A DNA stretch of 64,000 bases from Flavobacterium xueshanense. Its GTDB lineage: Bacteria; Bacteroidota; Bacteroidia; Flavobacteriales; Flavobacteriaceae. The translations under genes and the position numbers were made by a program. The first letter of the stretch is position 1, and every line of letters begins with the position of its first letter. The DNA lies in the NCBI RefSeq assembly GCF_900112975.1, contig NZ_FONQ01000008.1:62001-126000 (forward strand), given 5' to 3'. Below are positions 7,704 through 17,700 of the stretch, in pieces. The notes below the pieces were generated by a model, which saw only the letters and a list, made by a program, of their open reading frames with translations, did no database searches and was not told the origin of the DNA.

Positions 7704-8570
7704 TTATTTCACCACTGCAGCATTATTTTTTAAAATTTTATTAAAAAACAGCACATGAGCGAGTAAAGCATTTTCCCAATATTCCCAAGTATGCGCACCT
7801 GGACGTTCTGTATAATCATGAGAAACTTTATTATAAACAAGTCTTCTGTGTAACTCGCGATTGGATTCAATCAGAAAATCATCCACACCGCAATCGATAA
7901 TCAATTCTAGTTTGTTGCTTTTTATTTTGTCCACCATATTCAAAACGGCATTCGAGGCATATACTTCCTGGGGTGCACCGCTAATTCCAAAAACTGGCTC
8001 CATTAATTTAGTTACTCTTTCCTTAGATTCCGGATTAATCATGCTTCCCATATCTACTGCTCCACTCATACTTCCTGCAGCACAAAAAAGTTCCGGGTGC
8101 TTTGTCGAAAGATATAATGCTCCGTGACCGCCCATCGAAAGTCCCGTAATTACACGTCCTTTTCTGTCATTTATTGTTCGATAAGAATTATCTATTTTCT
8201 GAATTACTTCTTTTGTAATATATGTTTCAAACTGACTGCCTTTATTCACGGGACTATCCAGATAAAAACTGAATGTTTCTCCTTCCGGCATTACGATTAT
8301 AATATTATACTGATCGGCTAAATTGTGTAGTACATTCTTATCCGGAGTTTTAGACAGCCAATCATTAAAATGACCATAAGCACCATGCAATAGATAAAGA
8401 ACTGGGTAATTCACTTTGCTATTAGCATAAGAATTTGGTAAAACTATCGCAGCTTTATATGTTTTATTCATTACCATACTAGGAATTTGCAACGTATCGG
8501 CTTTTGCTGCATAAGAAACAACAACATGACCAAGAAGAAAAAATAAGAATACAATTTGAAATTTTTTCAT
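7704..8570 (-). CDS. Secreted alpha/beta-hydrolase esterase (esterase D / XynC-like)
   Basis: A 288-residue protein with a cleavable signal peptide (ending near VVSYAAKA), so exported. The fold is the putative-esterase (antigen-85/esterase-D type) alpha/beta hydrolase: PVLYLLHGAYGHFNDW holds the oxyanion-hole HG, and GLSMGGHGALYLS (near residue 145) holds the nucleophile serine in G-x-S-x-G. A DCGVDDFL segment probably carries the catalytic aspartate, and RPGAHTWEYW the histidine. Relatives deacylate feruloyl- or acetyl-polysaccharides or hydrolyse S-formylglutathione; with a signal peptide, a polysaccharide esterase role is more likely. Single gene with its own promoter region. Confidence 0.85.
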   Translation of the reverse strand: MKKFQIVFLFFLLGHVVVSYAAKADTLQIPSMVMNKTYKAAIVLPNSYANSKVNYPVLYLLHGAYGHFNDWLSKTPDKNVLHNLADQYNIIIVMPEGETFSFYLDSPVNKGSQFETYITKEVIQKIDNSYRTINDRKGRVITGLSMGGHGALYLSTKHPELFCAAGSMSGAVDMGSMINPESKERVTKLMEPVFGISGAPQEVYASNAVLNMVDKIKSNKLELIIDCGVDDFLIESNRELHRRLVYNKVSHDYTERPGAHTWEYWENALLAHVLFFNKILKNNAAVVK

Positions 8571-8647
8571 ACTATTCGGTTTTAAGGTAAAATGTAAATA
8601 TACTACTTTAGAATAAATAAAATGAAGCTACGGTAATGACCTGAACT

Positions 8648-8683
8648 AAAAAAGACCTCTCATTGCTGAAAGGTCTTTTAAAA
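8648..8683 (-). terminator. Terminator hairpin downstream of icmF
   Basis: AAAAGACCT and AGGTCTTTT pair around an 11-base loop, with A and T runs at the ends. It lies about 80 bases after the icmF stop. A second small hairpin, ACTTTTTG/CAAAAAGT (8734-8754), sits between it and the stop codon and may act first. Confidence 0.6.
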
Positions 8684-8764
8684 AATTTATATGTAGATCA
8701 CGCCCGCACATGAGCGGAATAAACGATTCACACACTTTTTGCTATCCAAAAAGTGGTTCTCTAC

Positions 8765-11700
8765 TTACATATTACGTCTGTATTGTCCGCCCACTTCAAA
8801 TAAAGCCGAAGTAATTTGCCCTAAAGAACAAACCTTCGTTGCTTCCATTAAATGTTCGAATAAGTTTTCGTTTTTGATGGCTGCTTCCTGAAGCGTATTT
8901 AAATGTTCGTTTACTAAATCCTGATTGGATTGGTGTAAATGATTCAACATATCAATTTGGTATTGTTTTTCTTCTTCGGTGGCACGAATTACTTCGGCTG
9001 GAATCACCGTTGGAGAACCTTTAGAACTCAAAAATGTATTTACCCCAATAATTGGAAATTCACCTGTATGTTTCAAAGTCTCATAATACAAACTTTCTTC
9101 CTGAATTTTAGAACGTTGGTACATCGTTTCCATGGCGCCAAGAACCCCACCTCGTTCTGTAATACGGTCGAATTCGAGTAAAACTGCTCCTTCCACTAAA
9201 TCCGTTAGCTCTTCGATAATGAAAGCACCTTGAATTGGATTTTCGTTTTTGGCAAGACCTAATTCTTTATTAATAATCAACTGAATCGCCATGGCACGTC
9301 GTACAGATTCTTCGGTAGGCGTTGTGATTGCTTCGTCATACGCATTGGTATGCAAGGAATTACAGTTATCATAAATCGCATACAAAGCTTGTAATGTAGT
9401 ACGAATATCATTGAAATCAATTTCTTGTGCGTGAAGTGAACGTCCAGAAGTCTGAATATGGTATTTCAACATTTGCGCACGTTCGTTAGCTCCGTATTTA
9501 TTTTTCATGGCTTTCGCCCAAATTTTACGCGCTACACGACCAATAACTGCATATTCCGGATCTACACCATTCGAAAAGAAGAAGGATAAGTTGGGCCCAA
9601 AATCATTAATATTCATACCACGACTCAAATAATATTCCACGTACGTGAAACCATTTGAAAGTGTGAAAGCCAATTGCGTGATCGGATTTGCTCCAGCTTC
9701 AGCAATATGATATCCTGAAATAGAAACCGAATAAAAGTTTCTAACATTCTTAATAATGAAATATTCCTGAACGTCACCCATCAATCGCAACGCAAATTCA
9801 GTAGAAAAAATACAAGTGTTTTGTGCCTGATCTTCTTTCAAAATATCAGCCTGAACGGTTCCACGAACTTGAGATAATGTTCTTGCTTTAATTTCGTTGT
9901 AGACCTCCAAAGGTAAAACCTGATCTCCGGTAACTCCCAAAAGCATCAACCCTAAACCGTTATTCCCTGCAGGTAAATCACCTTGGTAATGCGGCCTTTC
10001 GACTCCTTTTGCTGCATATATTTTGTTGATTTTTACCTCAACTTCTTTTTCAAGATCATTTTCTTTGATGTAAAACTCACATTGCTGGTCAATCGCAGCA
10101 TTCATGAAAAAACCTAATAACATGGGTGCCGGTCCATTAATAGTCATACTCACCGAAGTCATGGCATGAACCAAATCAAAACCAGAATATAATTTTTTGG
10201 CATCATCCAAACAGCAAATAGAAACTCCGGCATTACCTATTTTTCCATAAATATCAGGACGTACATGTGGGTCGTTTCCGTATAAAGTTACACTGTCAAA
10301 AGCCGTTGACAATCGTTTTGCAGGCAAACCCGCACTTACATAATGAAAACGTTTGTTGGTTCTTTCCGGTCCGCCTTCTCCGGCAAACATACGAGAAGGA
10401 TCTTCTCCTTCGCGTTTGAAAGGATACAATCCTGCCGTAAAAGGAAATTCTCCAGGAACATTTTCCTGCAAACACCAACGTAAAATATCACCCCAAGCTT
10501 TGTACTTTGGTAACGCGATTTTCGGAATTTGAGAATGTGAAAGTGACTCTGTATGTGTAGCCATTTTTATTTCCCTGTCACGAACTTTAAAGATATAAAC
10601 TGGATTCTTGTACTTGTTTACTTTCTCGTCCCAAGTCAAAATGATTTCCCAATTGTACGGATCCAAATCCATTTTCACTTTATCGAATTGATTTAGTAAA
10701 AGGTTCAAAAAGATTTTGTCCTCAGCCGCACCAACTTTTTCAGATTCTAAAACCGTCGGCAAAACCGAATCGTCATTAATTCCTGCTTTGTTTATTTCAG
10801 GTAATTTCTTGGCAACCGTTTCAATCGTTTTGTAAATCCCATATAATTTTTGAGCCACTTGTTCCTGACTAACTGCCGTATCATCATATTTCCGGTTGCT
10901 TTCAGCAATTTCAGACAAGTAACGTGTTCTGTGTGGTGGAATAACAAAAATCTTTTCGCTCATTTCACGAGTGATTTGGAACGTAGATTTCAAATCAGAA
11001 TTCGTTTTTTCATGAACTTTGTCCATAATCGCTTTGTACAGCGTATTCATTCCCGGGTCGTTGAACTGCGAAGCAATGGTTCCAAAAACAGGAAGTGTAT
11101 CTAAATTAGCATCCCATAGATTGTGGTTGCGTTGGTACTGTTTTTTTACGTCTCTTAATGCATCCAAAGAACCGCGTTTGTCAAATTTGTTTATTGCTAC
11201 CAAATCAGCAAAATCAAGCATGTCGATTTTTTCCAATTGCGTTGCAGCACCAAATTCAGGTGTCATTACATATAAAGAGACATCGGAATGGTCCATAATC
11301 TCCGTATCGGATTGCCCAATTCCAGAAGTCTCCAGAATTATAATGTCATAATTTGCCGCTTTGATTACTTGAATCGCATCAGCAACATATTTAGACAAAG
11401 CCAAATTCGATTGACGAGTAGCCAATGAACGCATGTAAACACGGGGATTATTGATTGCATTCATTCGGATTCTGTCACCTAGAAGTGCTCCACCGGTTTT
11501 TCTTTTGGATGGGTCAACCGATATTAATCCGATAGTTTTTTCGGGGAAATCGATTAGAAAACGACGTACTAGTTCATCTACCAACGAAGATTTTCCTGCT
11601 CCGCCCGTTCCTGTAATTCCTAGAACTGGAGTTTTACAATCCAGATTCTTTTTTTGGATGGCTTCCAATGTTTTGGCTGCAATATCGGGGAAATTCTCAG

Positions 11701-12217
11701 CTGATGATATAATGCGGGCAATTGCTTTTGGATTTTTCTCTTCTAAATGATTAATTTCATCCGTTAGTTTATCTCCAACCGGATAATCGGATTGTTGTAC
11801 TAAATCGTTTATCATTCCCTGCAATCCCATTGCACGTCCGTCATCCGGAGCATAAATTCTCGTAATTCCGTACGCTTGCAATTCGGCTATTTCAGACGGC
11901 AGAATTACGCCTCCACCACCACCAAATATCTTGATTTGCCCTGCTCCTTTTTCTTGAAGCAAGTCATACATGTATTTGAAATATTCGTTATGTCCTCCTT
12001 GATAGGAAGTTATAGCGATTGCATTTGCATCTTCTTGGATAGCTGTGTTTACAACTTCTTCGACACTGCGGTCGTGACCTAAATGGATCACCTCAACACC
12101 TGTAGACTGAATAATTCTACGCATGATGTTGATTGCGGCATCGTGACCGTCAAAAAGAGCTGCAGCGGTTACAATTCTTACTTTATTGTTAGGGATATAT
12201 GGTTTTTGTTGTTCCAT
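8765..12217 (-). CDS. icmF: Fused cobalamin-dependent acyl-CoA mutase (IcmF type)
   Basis: An 1150-residue fusion protein. Residues about 12-145 are the B12-binding domain, with [10 protein letters not shown] holding the cobalt-ligand histidine (His25). Residues about 195-430 are a MeaI/ArgK-type GTPase, with P-loop [12 protein letters not shown] at 200-211 and NKFDKRG as the G4-like motif. From about 560 on is the TIM-barrel mutase, with [12 protein letters not shown] and [11 protein letters not shown]. This order is that of IcmF, which interconverts isobutyryl-CoA and butyryl-CoA (and sometimes isovaleryl/pivalyl-CoA) and carries its own G-protein chaperone. The FPFTAGLYP and GRSLHAQEI segments fit IcmF rather than methylmalonyl-CoA mutase, which has Tyr and Arg at the substrate-determining positions. 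Often annotated simply as methylmalonyl-CoA mutase family. Confidence 0.9.
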   Translation of the reverse strand: MEQQKPYIPNNKVRIVTAAALFDGHDAAINIMRRIIQSTGVEVIHLGHDRSVEEVVNTAIQEDANAIAITSYQGGHNEYFKYMYDLLQEKGAGQIKIFGGGGGVILPSEIAELQAYGITRIYAPDDGRAMGLQGMINDLVQQSDYPVGDKLTDEINHLEEKNPKAIARIISSAENFPDIAAKTLEAIQKKNLDCKTPVLGITGTGGAGKSSLVDELVRRFLIDFPEKTIGLISVDPSKRKTGGALLGDRIRMNAINNPRVYMRSLATRQSNLALSKYVADAIQVIKAANYDIIILETSGIGQSDTEIMDHSDVSLYVMTPEFGAATQLEKIDMLDFADLVAINKFDKRGSLDALRDVKKQYQRNHNLWDANLDTLPVFGTIASQFNDPGMNTLYKAIMDKVHEKTNSDLKSTFQITREMSEKIFVIPPHRTRYLSEIAESNRKYDDTAVSQEQVAQKLYGIYKTIETVAKKLPEINKAGINDDSVLPTVLESEKVGAAEDKIFLNLLLNQFDKVKMDLDPYNWEIILTWDEKVNKYKNPVYIFKVRDREIKMATHTESLSHSQIPKIALPKYKAWGDILRWCLQENVPGEFPFTAGLYPFKREGEDPSRMFAGEGGPERTNKRFHYVSAGLPAKRLSTAFDSVTLYGNDPHVRPDIYGKIGNAGVSICCLDDAKKLYSGFDLVHAMTSVSMTINGPAPMLLGFFMNAAIDQQCEFYIKENDLEKEVEVKINKIYAAKGVERPHYQGDLPAGNNGLGLMLLGVTGDQVLPLEVYNEIKARTLSQVRGTVQADILKEDQAQNTCIFSTEFALRLMGDVQEYFIIKNVRNFYSVSISGYHIAEAGANPITQLAFTLSNGFTYVEYYLSRGMNINDFGPNLSFFFSNGVDPEYAVIGRVARKIWAKAMKNKYGANERAQMLKYHIQTSGRSLHAQEIDFNDIRTTLQALYAIYDNCNSLHTNAYDEAITTPTEESVRRAMAIQLIINKELGLAKNENPIQGAFIIEELTDLVEGAVLLEFDRITERGGVLGAMETMYQRSKIQEESLYYETLKHTGEFPIIGVNTFLSSKGSPTVIPAEVIRATEEEKQYQIDMLNHLHQSNQDLVNEHLNTLQEAAIKNENLFEHLMEATKVCSLGQITSALFEVGGQYRRNM

Positions 12218-12316
12218 TTTATGAATATGATAATTTAAGACTGCAATTTACAATTTTATTTTAAAAATAATTTGATGTTGCTGCTGGTTGTTAATAAATA
12301 AGGAAGAATTTTGTTA

Positions 12317-12380
12317 CCTAGCCCCGATTGAAGCGGCATCCCTCGCTTTTTTTGGCGAGGATACAGCGGAAAGCGGGACA
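12317..12380 (+). repeat. Interspersed extragenic repeat, copy A
   Basis: A GC-rich 64-base element in otherwise AT-rich DNA: CTAGCCCCGATTGAAGCGG, then a hairpin (CCTCGC, T-rich loop, GCGAGG), then AGCGGAAAGCGGGACA. It matches copy B (16397-16481) in reverse orientation. It lies between the divergent icmF and DUF4197 genes and does not encode protein. I recall similar elements from other Flavobacterium genomes but could not run a search. Confidence 0.65.
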
Positions 12381-12503
12381 AATTACGATTAATAAAACCA
12401 AAATTTGTGCTCCTAAAGAATAGTTGGCTTTGTTTTTGAATAAACAGTATTTTTACAAATGCCAAATGGCAAACACACGAAGTAAACTAATAAAATAATT
12501 ACG

Positions 12504-13211
12504 ATGAAGAAAATTTTAATTTTAGCGGTAGCAATTTCCCTTTCGAGTTGTGCCGAAATGCAACAAGTTTTGAATCAATTCCCCCAAACACAAGGAATTG
12601 GTGGTGTGGATATTGCTGGTGGTTTAAAAGAAGCGTTGAATAATGGGATTTCCAAACAAGTGACAAAATTGACTACCACCGATGGTTTTTACAGAAATGA
12701 AGCCGTGAAAATTTTATTGCCGGAAGAATTGAGAAAAGTAGACGCGGGTTTGAGAAGAATTGGATTAAGCTCTTTGGCTGATGAAGGTCTTAAAGTATTG
12801 AATCGTGCTGCTGAAGATGCGGTGAAGGAAGCGACTCCAATATTTGTAGACGCCGTTAGAAACATGACTTTTATGCATGCCAAAACGATTTTGATGGGAA
12901 ATGAAAGTTCCGCTACGAATTATTTACAAAACAGCACTTCGACTGCTTTGTACGGAAAATTTAATCCTGTGATTAAAAATTCATTCACTAAAGTAGGTGC
13001 CGATAAAGTTTGGACCAACATTATTACAAAATACAACAGCATTCCTTTAGTGAATAAAGTGAATCCTGACTTGACGGATTATGTTACCAATCAAGCACTG
13101 AATGGCGTTTTTAAAATGGTTGCCATTGAGGAGAAAAACATTAGAACCAATATAAGTTCAAGAACATCTGTTTTATTGCAGAAAGTTTTTGCAATGCAGG
13201 ATAACAGATAG
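12504..13211 (+). CDS. DUF4197 family lipoprotein
   Basis: A 235-residue protein with a lipoprotein signal peptide (MKKILILAVAISLSSC; lipobox Cys16). The mature part matches DUF4197: GLKEALNNGISKQVTKL near residues 42-58, the LPEELRKVDAGLRRIGL segment, AAEDAVKEATPIFVDAV, and the C-terminal LTDYVTNQALNGVFKMVAIEE. The family is found in many Gram-negative bacteria and has no known function; the lipid anchor places it in the envelope. The short signal leaves few alternatives for the start. It is monocistronic, divergent from icmF and followed by a terminator. Confidence 0.85.
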   Translation: MKKILILAVAISLSSCAEMQQVLNQFPQTQGIGGVDIAGGLKEALNNGISKQVTKLTTTDGFYRNEAVKILLPEELRKVDAGLRRIGLSSLADEGLKVLNRAAEDAVKEATPIFVDAVRNMTFMHAKTILMGNESSATNYLQNSTSTALYGKFNPVIKNSFTKVGADKVWTNIITKYNSIPLVNKVNPDLTDYVTNQALNGVFKMVAIEEKNIRTNISSRTSVLLQKVFAMQDNR

Positions 13212-13220
13212 ATTGAAATT

Positions 13221-13250
13221 TGGCTGTTTTTTTTTAACAAAAAACAGCCA
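13221..13250 (+). terminator. Terminator of the DUF4197 gene
   Basis: TGGCTGTTTTT and AAAAACAGCCA pair around a short T/A-rich loop, 10 bases after the stop codon. A/T-rich sequence follows. Confidence 0.75.
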
Positions 13251-13282
13251 AATTATACTTTTTATAAAAACAAATATGCTTA

Positions 13283-13300
13283 GATCTGTAAATACAGATC
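13283..13300. promoter_or_regulatory. Perfect palindrome upstream of purU
   Basis: GATCTGTAAATACAGATC is an 18-base perfect inverted repeat (8-base arms, AA centre), 35 bases before the purU start. It could be an operator for a dimeric regulator or the stem of a small hairpin. No regulator is identified. Confidence 0.35.
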
Positions 13301-13334
13301 ACGCTAAAAAACGAAGCTGAAAGAAACACATAAA

Positions 13335-14189
13335 ATGCAAAAAATTACAATCCTAATCCATTGCAAAGATCAAAAAGCAATTATTGCCTCCGTTACGAAT
13401 TATATTGCCTCTATTGATGGTAATATAATTTATCTTGACCAACATGTAGATGCGGATGAAAATGTATTTTTCATGCGTTTGGAATGTGAATTCAATGCTA
13501 AAAACTGGGATATTCACGCTATTAAAACTGATTTTCAAGCCAATCTAGCAACCCCGTTTAGCATGTCCTGGGAAATGTATACCCAAGACGAAAAACCAAA
13601 AATGGCTTTGTTTGTTTCTAAATATGACCATTGTCTGTATGATATTTTAGGACGCTACAGCGCTGGTGAATTGCCTCTTGAAATTCCTTTGATCATAAGT
13701 AACCATGAAGAATTAAGATCAGTGGCGGAACGTTTTTCAATTCCGTTTCATTATGTTCCTTTTACTAAAGATATTAAGGCCGAAGGCGAACAAAAGCAGT
13801 TGGATTTACTGAAACAATATAATGTTGATTTTATTGTTTTGGCACGCTACATGCAGATTATCACACCCAATTTGATTGCGCAATACAAGAATCAAATTAT
13901 CAATATTCATCATTCCTTTCTTCCAGCATTTCCCGGAGCAAAACCCTATCATTCGGCTTTTAAACGAGGTGTAAAAATCATTGGTGCCACCAGTCATTAT
14001 GTAACCGAAGGATTGGATGAAGGTCCGATTATCGAGCAAGATATTGCCCGAGTTTCACACAGTCATTCTATAGAAAATTTTATTATGAAAGGGCGCGATC
14101 TGGAACGCATGGTTTTAGCGAGGGCCATAAAACTGCATGCCGAAAGAAAAACAATGGTTTATGACAATAAAACGGTGGTGTTTTTATAA
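13335..14189 (+). CDS. purU: Formyltetrahydrofolate deformylase
   Basis: A 284-residue cytosolic enzyme that hydrolyses 10-formyl-tetrahydrofolate to tetrahydrofolate and formate, balancing one-carbon pools and feeding formate to PurT. Residues 1-80 form an ACT regulatory domain (ITILIHCKDQKAIIASVTNY, with DADENVFFMRLE). Residues 88-284 form the formyltransferase-like catalytic domain, with the IINIHHSFLPAFPGAKPYH signature holding the active-site Asn and His, and the later GPIIEQD aspartate. The length fits the family (280-290). It is monocistronic, with a palindrome just upstream and a terminator after. Confidence 0.93.
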   Translation: MQKITILIHCKDQKAIIASVTNYIASIDGNIIYLDQHVDADENVFFMRLECEFNAKNWDIHAIKTDFQANLATPFSMSWEMYTQDEKPKMALFVSKYDHCLYDILGRYSAGELPLEIPLIISNHEELRSVAERFSIPFHYVPFTKDIKAEGEQKQLDLLKQYNVDFIVLARYMQIITPNLIAQYKNQIINIHHSFLPAFPGAKPYHSAFKRGVKIIGATSHYVTEGLDEGPIIEQDIARVSHSHSIENFIMKGRDLERMVLARAIKLHAERKTMVYDNKTVVFL

Positions 14190-14245
14190 ATCCTCACCTC
14201 TGCCCTCTTCTTCGGAGAGAAAGAAATAATCGATCACGATTACTA

Positions 14246-14276
14246 AAAAAATGCTCGCTTTTGTTGAGCATTTTAT
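14246..14276 (+). terminator. Terminator of purU
   Basis: AAAATGCTC and GAGCATTTT pair around the loop GCTTTTGTT about 60 bases after the purU stop. Flanking A and T runs could let it act in both directions. Confidence 0.7.
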
Positions 14277-14296
14277 ATTTAAATTCTACATCATCT

Positions 14297-15505
14297 TTAT
14301 CTTTCTAGTAAGTCAATATCAACGCCTGATCCGGTAGCAATTCGAGCACCTAAACGTCCGTCAACTCGATACCAATGACACAATTAACGGTTTACTATTT
14401 TGTCTTTTTTAAAACCGTCAATGCCAGACATGTGAGCAATACCACTGTGTATCGTATTTTGTTGTTACTCTGGAGTCATGATTTTAAATAAATTTCCCCG
14501 TTGCGTTCAATGATCATTTTCTCCTTCGCAATTTCTGTCGTACTAACCCGCAAAATCACTAAAAATTTCCATTAGTGGTTCTTTATATGCTTGGTCAATT
14601 TTGATAGCATCAAAACTATTTGGTAAACAATTCGGATTACTGCCGCCATTCCCATTCACTCGCATTTGTCCATTCCGCTGATAATTATGGGTTGCAAATG
14701 GACAACGGTTTACCGAAATTTGCTCATAATTGGTTCCCAAACGATGGCGTTGCGCATCAGGATAGAACAAGAGTCTTCCTTGCAACATTTTATCAGGTGA
14801 ATGTCCAATTTCGTCAACCGCATGCGCCATTGCAAATGCAACTTGCTCAATATCTTAAGAATAATTATGTGGATTTTGATTTAAATTTAAAAAACCAACG
14901 TTAATCTACTGAAAATCGTCTTGAGGCCACAAATTCTTTATATCAAATGGATTTAAATAATAGTTTTAGGAATTCGCTTGTTCTTCGGTCATGATTTGAA
15001 TCTGCAAATTCCATTGTGGAAAATCTCCAACAGCAATATTTTTAAACAAATCGCGCTGTGCAAAATCCATATCATGCAATTTCATTTCGGCTGTTTCTTC
15101 AATCATAAAATTCCTAATTCCTTGTGCGGTTTTAAAATGAAATTTAACATAAGTGCGTTCATTCACAGCATTAATTATCGAAAAAATATGATCCTAAAAA
15201 TCGCGCATTTGAATTTAGCCATAAGGTGTTCTTCTGTCCTACATTGAAATCAACACCCGTTGCTTACTCTCAAGATTTAACGACCAGTAATCCCACATTA
15301 TCGTTAGCAATTTGATACTAATATGCGGAAATCGTTTTTAGGTATGAATAAAATCACCACTTTTTTAGGATTTTTGACAAAGAAAACACGCGCATTATTG
15401 CCCACTAAATCCCAATTGTCGTCTTCGGTATAAAACTTTATGCCAAAACCCAGTTGATCTCTTTTCTTATCCGCTGAACCTCTTTCGCGCCACAGCACCG
15501 ATATT
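14297..15505 (-). pseudogene. katA: Heavily decayed catalase gene, 5' end missing
   Basis: On the minus strand, fragments in several frames follow the order of a small-subunit haem catalase. Reading 5' to 3' they are: SADKKRDQLGFGIKFYTED and NWDLVGNNARVFFV; YVKFHFKTAQGIRNFM; FPQWNLQIQIMTEEQANS; NPFDIKNLWPQDDF; VGFLNLNQNPHNY; IGHSPDKMLQGRL, including the proximal-ligand neighbourhood and a GQMRVNGNGG loop; GNLFKIMTPE; and a C-terminal tail ending GSGVDIDLLER. Several stops and frameshifts lie between the pieces (for example after EEQANS and after DDFQ). Roughly the first 100 codons, including the distal histidine region, are missing. The order is intact, so this is point-mutation decay after a 5' truncation. 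No catalase activity can be expected from it. Confidence 0.9.
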
Positions 15506-15662
15506 TTACCAAAAATTTAAATAATTTTCACAAATTAAATATTTATTTATATTGCAAACCTATCTGATTATCTATGCTAAGAAATAAATTAAAGTAGCAA
15601 GTATCTTTTTTATTTACTACTGGACACTGAGCATCGAAAATTGAAAACGGAGCACTTATGAA

Positions 15663-15959
15663 CTATCTCAAAACCACATCCTTCACTACATCACGTCTTA
15701 ATTCCTCATTAATCATAGCAACAATTTTGGACTTTCCGTGGCTTAATTCTTCCCGTAAAACGGACGAAGTTAACTCTACATACAACGTACTTCCTTTCAA
15801 AACTACATTGTTCGTATAACTGTTGACACCATTGCCCATTAGATTTTTCCACGCGTCTTTCACGTCAATTTGATCCATTCCGGGTTGCAGTTTATTCACT
15901 TGGATAATTTGTTTCAAAACATCCCCTATCGTACTCTGATTATTTAGTCGTTTTGCCAT
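15663..15959 (-). CDS. DUF721 / DciA-like protein
   Basis: A 98-residue basic protein, MAKRLNNQSTIGDVLKQIIQ, with DVKDAWKNLMG and the strand LKGSTLYVELTSSVLREEL, followed by INEELRRDVVKDVVLR. This is the DUF721 (DciA-type) KH-like fold; DciA loads the replicative helicase in bacteria that lack DnaC. Short Bacteroidota members correspond to the core domain only. It overlaps the upstream lipoprotein gene by 20 bases, so the two are translationally linked. A role in replication is inferred from the family, not shown here. Confidence 0.8.
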   Translation of the reverse strand: MAKRLNNQSTIGDVLKQIIQVNKLQPGMDQIDVKDAWKNLMGNGVNSYTNNVVLKGSTLYVELTSSVLREELSHGKSKIVAMINEELRRDVVKDVVLR

Positions 15960-16380
15960 CGCCCAGTAAATTTATCGGAGTTGCTTTTTTGTAATGATAT
16001 TCTATTTTTTCCTTATTCAACAGCACTAATTCTTCCGCTGACAAGGCAATCAATTCTTCACTCCACTTCATGTACGGTGTCGAATAGTCCAAGAATACTT
16101 TTCCGCCATCAAATCGAACCGTTACGTTTTCATAAGCATCATTCACTAAAAAAGTCCCGTCCAATTGCGGCATCACTTTCTTCCGAATCCCTTTACTTTT
16201 CTCTATTTCAAAATAATCATATACTTCGTTCACCTTGTATTCCTTATCCTTTATGGAATCAAAAACAACCTTTTCAACCTCCCAATATCCGTTTATTTTT
16301 GAAATATCTTCTGGTTTTATCTTTTGCTGACAAGCCACAAAAAGAAATGCTATCAAAAGAATGCTGTAAGTTTTTTTCAT
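15940..16380 (-). CDS. Small lipoprotein, lipocalin-like length
   Basis: A 146-residue protein with a lipoprotein signal (MKKTYSILLIAFLFVAC; lipobox Cys17). The mature part begins QQKIKPEDISKINGYWEVEKV, a pattern seen in small lipocalin-like proteins (a GxW near the start of a beta barrel), and strands alternate through the rest (VTVRFDGGKVFLDY, ELVLLNKEKIEYHY). It overlaps the DUF721 gene by 20 bases, and the pair forms a small operon starting after repeat copy B. The exact function is unknown. Confidence 0.75.
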   Translation of the reverse strand: MKKTYSILLIAFLFVACQQKIKPEDISKINGYWEVEKVVFDSIKDKEYKVNEVYDYFEIEKSKGIRKKVMPQLDGTFLVNDAYENVTVRFDGGKVFLDYSTPYMKWSEELIALSAEELVLLNKEKIEYHYKKATPINLLGDGKTTK

Positions 16381-16396
16381 CTAATTATTATTTTTT

Positions 16397-16481
16397 AGGA
16401 GCTGTTTCCTGCTTTCCGCTTCAATCTTTGTATCCGCAAAAAAAGCGGCTAAAAAGGATTTCCGCTTCAATCAGGGCTAGG
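16397..16481 (-). repeat. Interspersed extragenic repeat, copy B
   Basis: A GC-rich 85-base element. Read on the minus strand it gives CTAGCCCTGATTGAAGCGG, a hairpin around CCGC...GCGG with a T-rich loop, and AGCGGAAAGCAGGAAACAG, closely matching copy A at 12317-12380 but inverted. It lies between the divergent lipoprotein gene and the broken serine-hydrolase gene. Confidence 0.65.
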
Positions 16482-16621
16482 TAATTTGAGGAAACAACAA
16501 CTTTATTTTATACTACAAAGTTACTCTTATTAAATTCAAAGAAAACAAAAATAGCAGAAACACATTAAACTATTTTCTATATTTTTGGTCTTAAACAAAT
16601 TAGAAATAAATCAGTAGCAAG

Positions 16622-17698
16622 ATGTCAAAAATAATTTACTGTTTCCTCATCTTACTATTTTGTAGTGGCTGCAGTTCCGATACTGTTGAACCAAATCCAA
16701 CTCCAACGCATACAGAAACGTTCTATTTACCACCTTTAACAAACACAACTTGGGAAACAAAATCAATAGCGAGTTTAGGTTGGAAACAAATTGCCGTACA
16801 ACCGCTATTGGATTATTTGGAACTCAAAAATTCAAAATCTTTCATCATTCTTGTCAACGGTAGAATCGTAATGGAACAGTATTTCAACGGTAATGACGCC
16901 AATGCTTTTTGGTATTGGGCTAGCGCCGGAAAAACGCTGACATCAGCTGTAACAGGAATTGCACAACAAGAAAACCTAATCAAAATCAACAATAAAGTTT
17001 CGCAATACATAGGAACTGGTTGGACGAGTTTGCCTTTAGCCAAAGAAAATTTGATTACAAACAAACATTTACTAACTATGACTTCCGGATTAGATGACAG
17101 CACGGATGACGTTAATCCAGCAAACCTAAAATATAAAGCGGATGCAGGAATACGTTGGGCGTATCATAATGTATATGTAAAATTACAGGATGTGATTGCT
17201 TTAGCCAGCGGTCAAACTTGGAATACCTATTTCAGTACCAAATTAAAAAATAAAATAGGAATGGAAGGCGCATGGTTTCAATTAAGTACTAATTCTGTTT
17301 ATGGAAGTAATACTCGCTCCATGGCACGCTTTGGCTTGTAAATCTGCAACAAAGGAAAATGGGAAAGCAACACGAGAGTGAATGAGAACAATTTAAATGA
17401 AGCTACAAACACTTCACAAACTATAAATCTGGGATACGGCTATTTATGGTGGCTAAATGGAAAATCAAGCTATCATTTACCACAAAGTCAACTGCAATTT
17501 AATGGCAGTTTAATACCAACAGCACCAGCCGATATGTTTATGGCACTGGGGAAATACGATCAAAAAATCTATATTATTCCAAGCAAAAAAATGGTCGTCA
17601 TCAGAACGGGAGATGCTGCAAATCCAAATAATCCAACTTTTACTTTATCCGATTTTGATGAAATTTTGTGGCAAAAAATTAGTGCTTTATACCAATAA
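16622..17698 (+). pseudogene. Serine hydrolase (beta-lactamase/PBP class C fold) with one internal stop
   Basis: The frame is open from 16622 to 17698 except for a single TAA at 17339-17341, after residue 239. Repairing it gives a 358-residue product. It has a lipoprotein signal (LLFCSGC; lipobox Cys17), the catalytic S-x-x-K motif (SAGK, residues 101-104) and the second-motif tyrosine (YHN, 181-183). The part after the stop carries the usual GYGYLWWLNG region and a C-terminal helix. Codons around the stop read GGC TTG TAA ATC TGC, so one base change of TTA (Leu) to TAA would explain it. Family members are surface or periplasmic peptidases and esterases. With the stop, the product lacks the third active-site region and is probably inactive. 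A sequencing error cannot be excluded. Confidence 0.85.
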
Positions 17699-17700
17699 AC

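Noticed and set aside
12256..12465. 69-codon minus-strand ORF upstream of icmF
   Set aside because: It runs through extragenic repeat copy A and its coding sense comes from the GC-rich repeat, so it is not a gene.
14620..15247. Plus-strand ORFs over the catalase relic
   Set aside because: The minus-strand frames match catalase in order, so these are shadows of the pseudogene.
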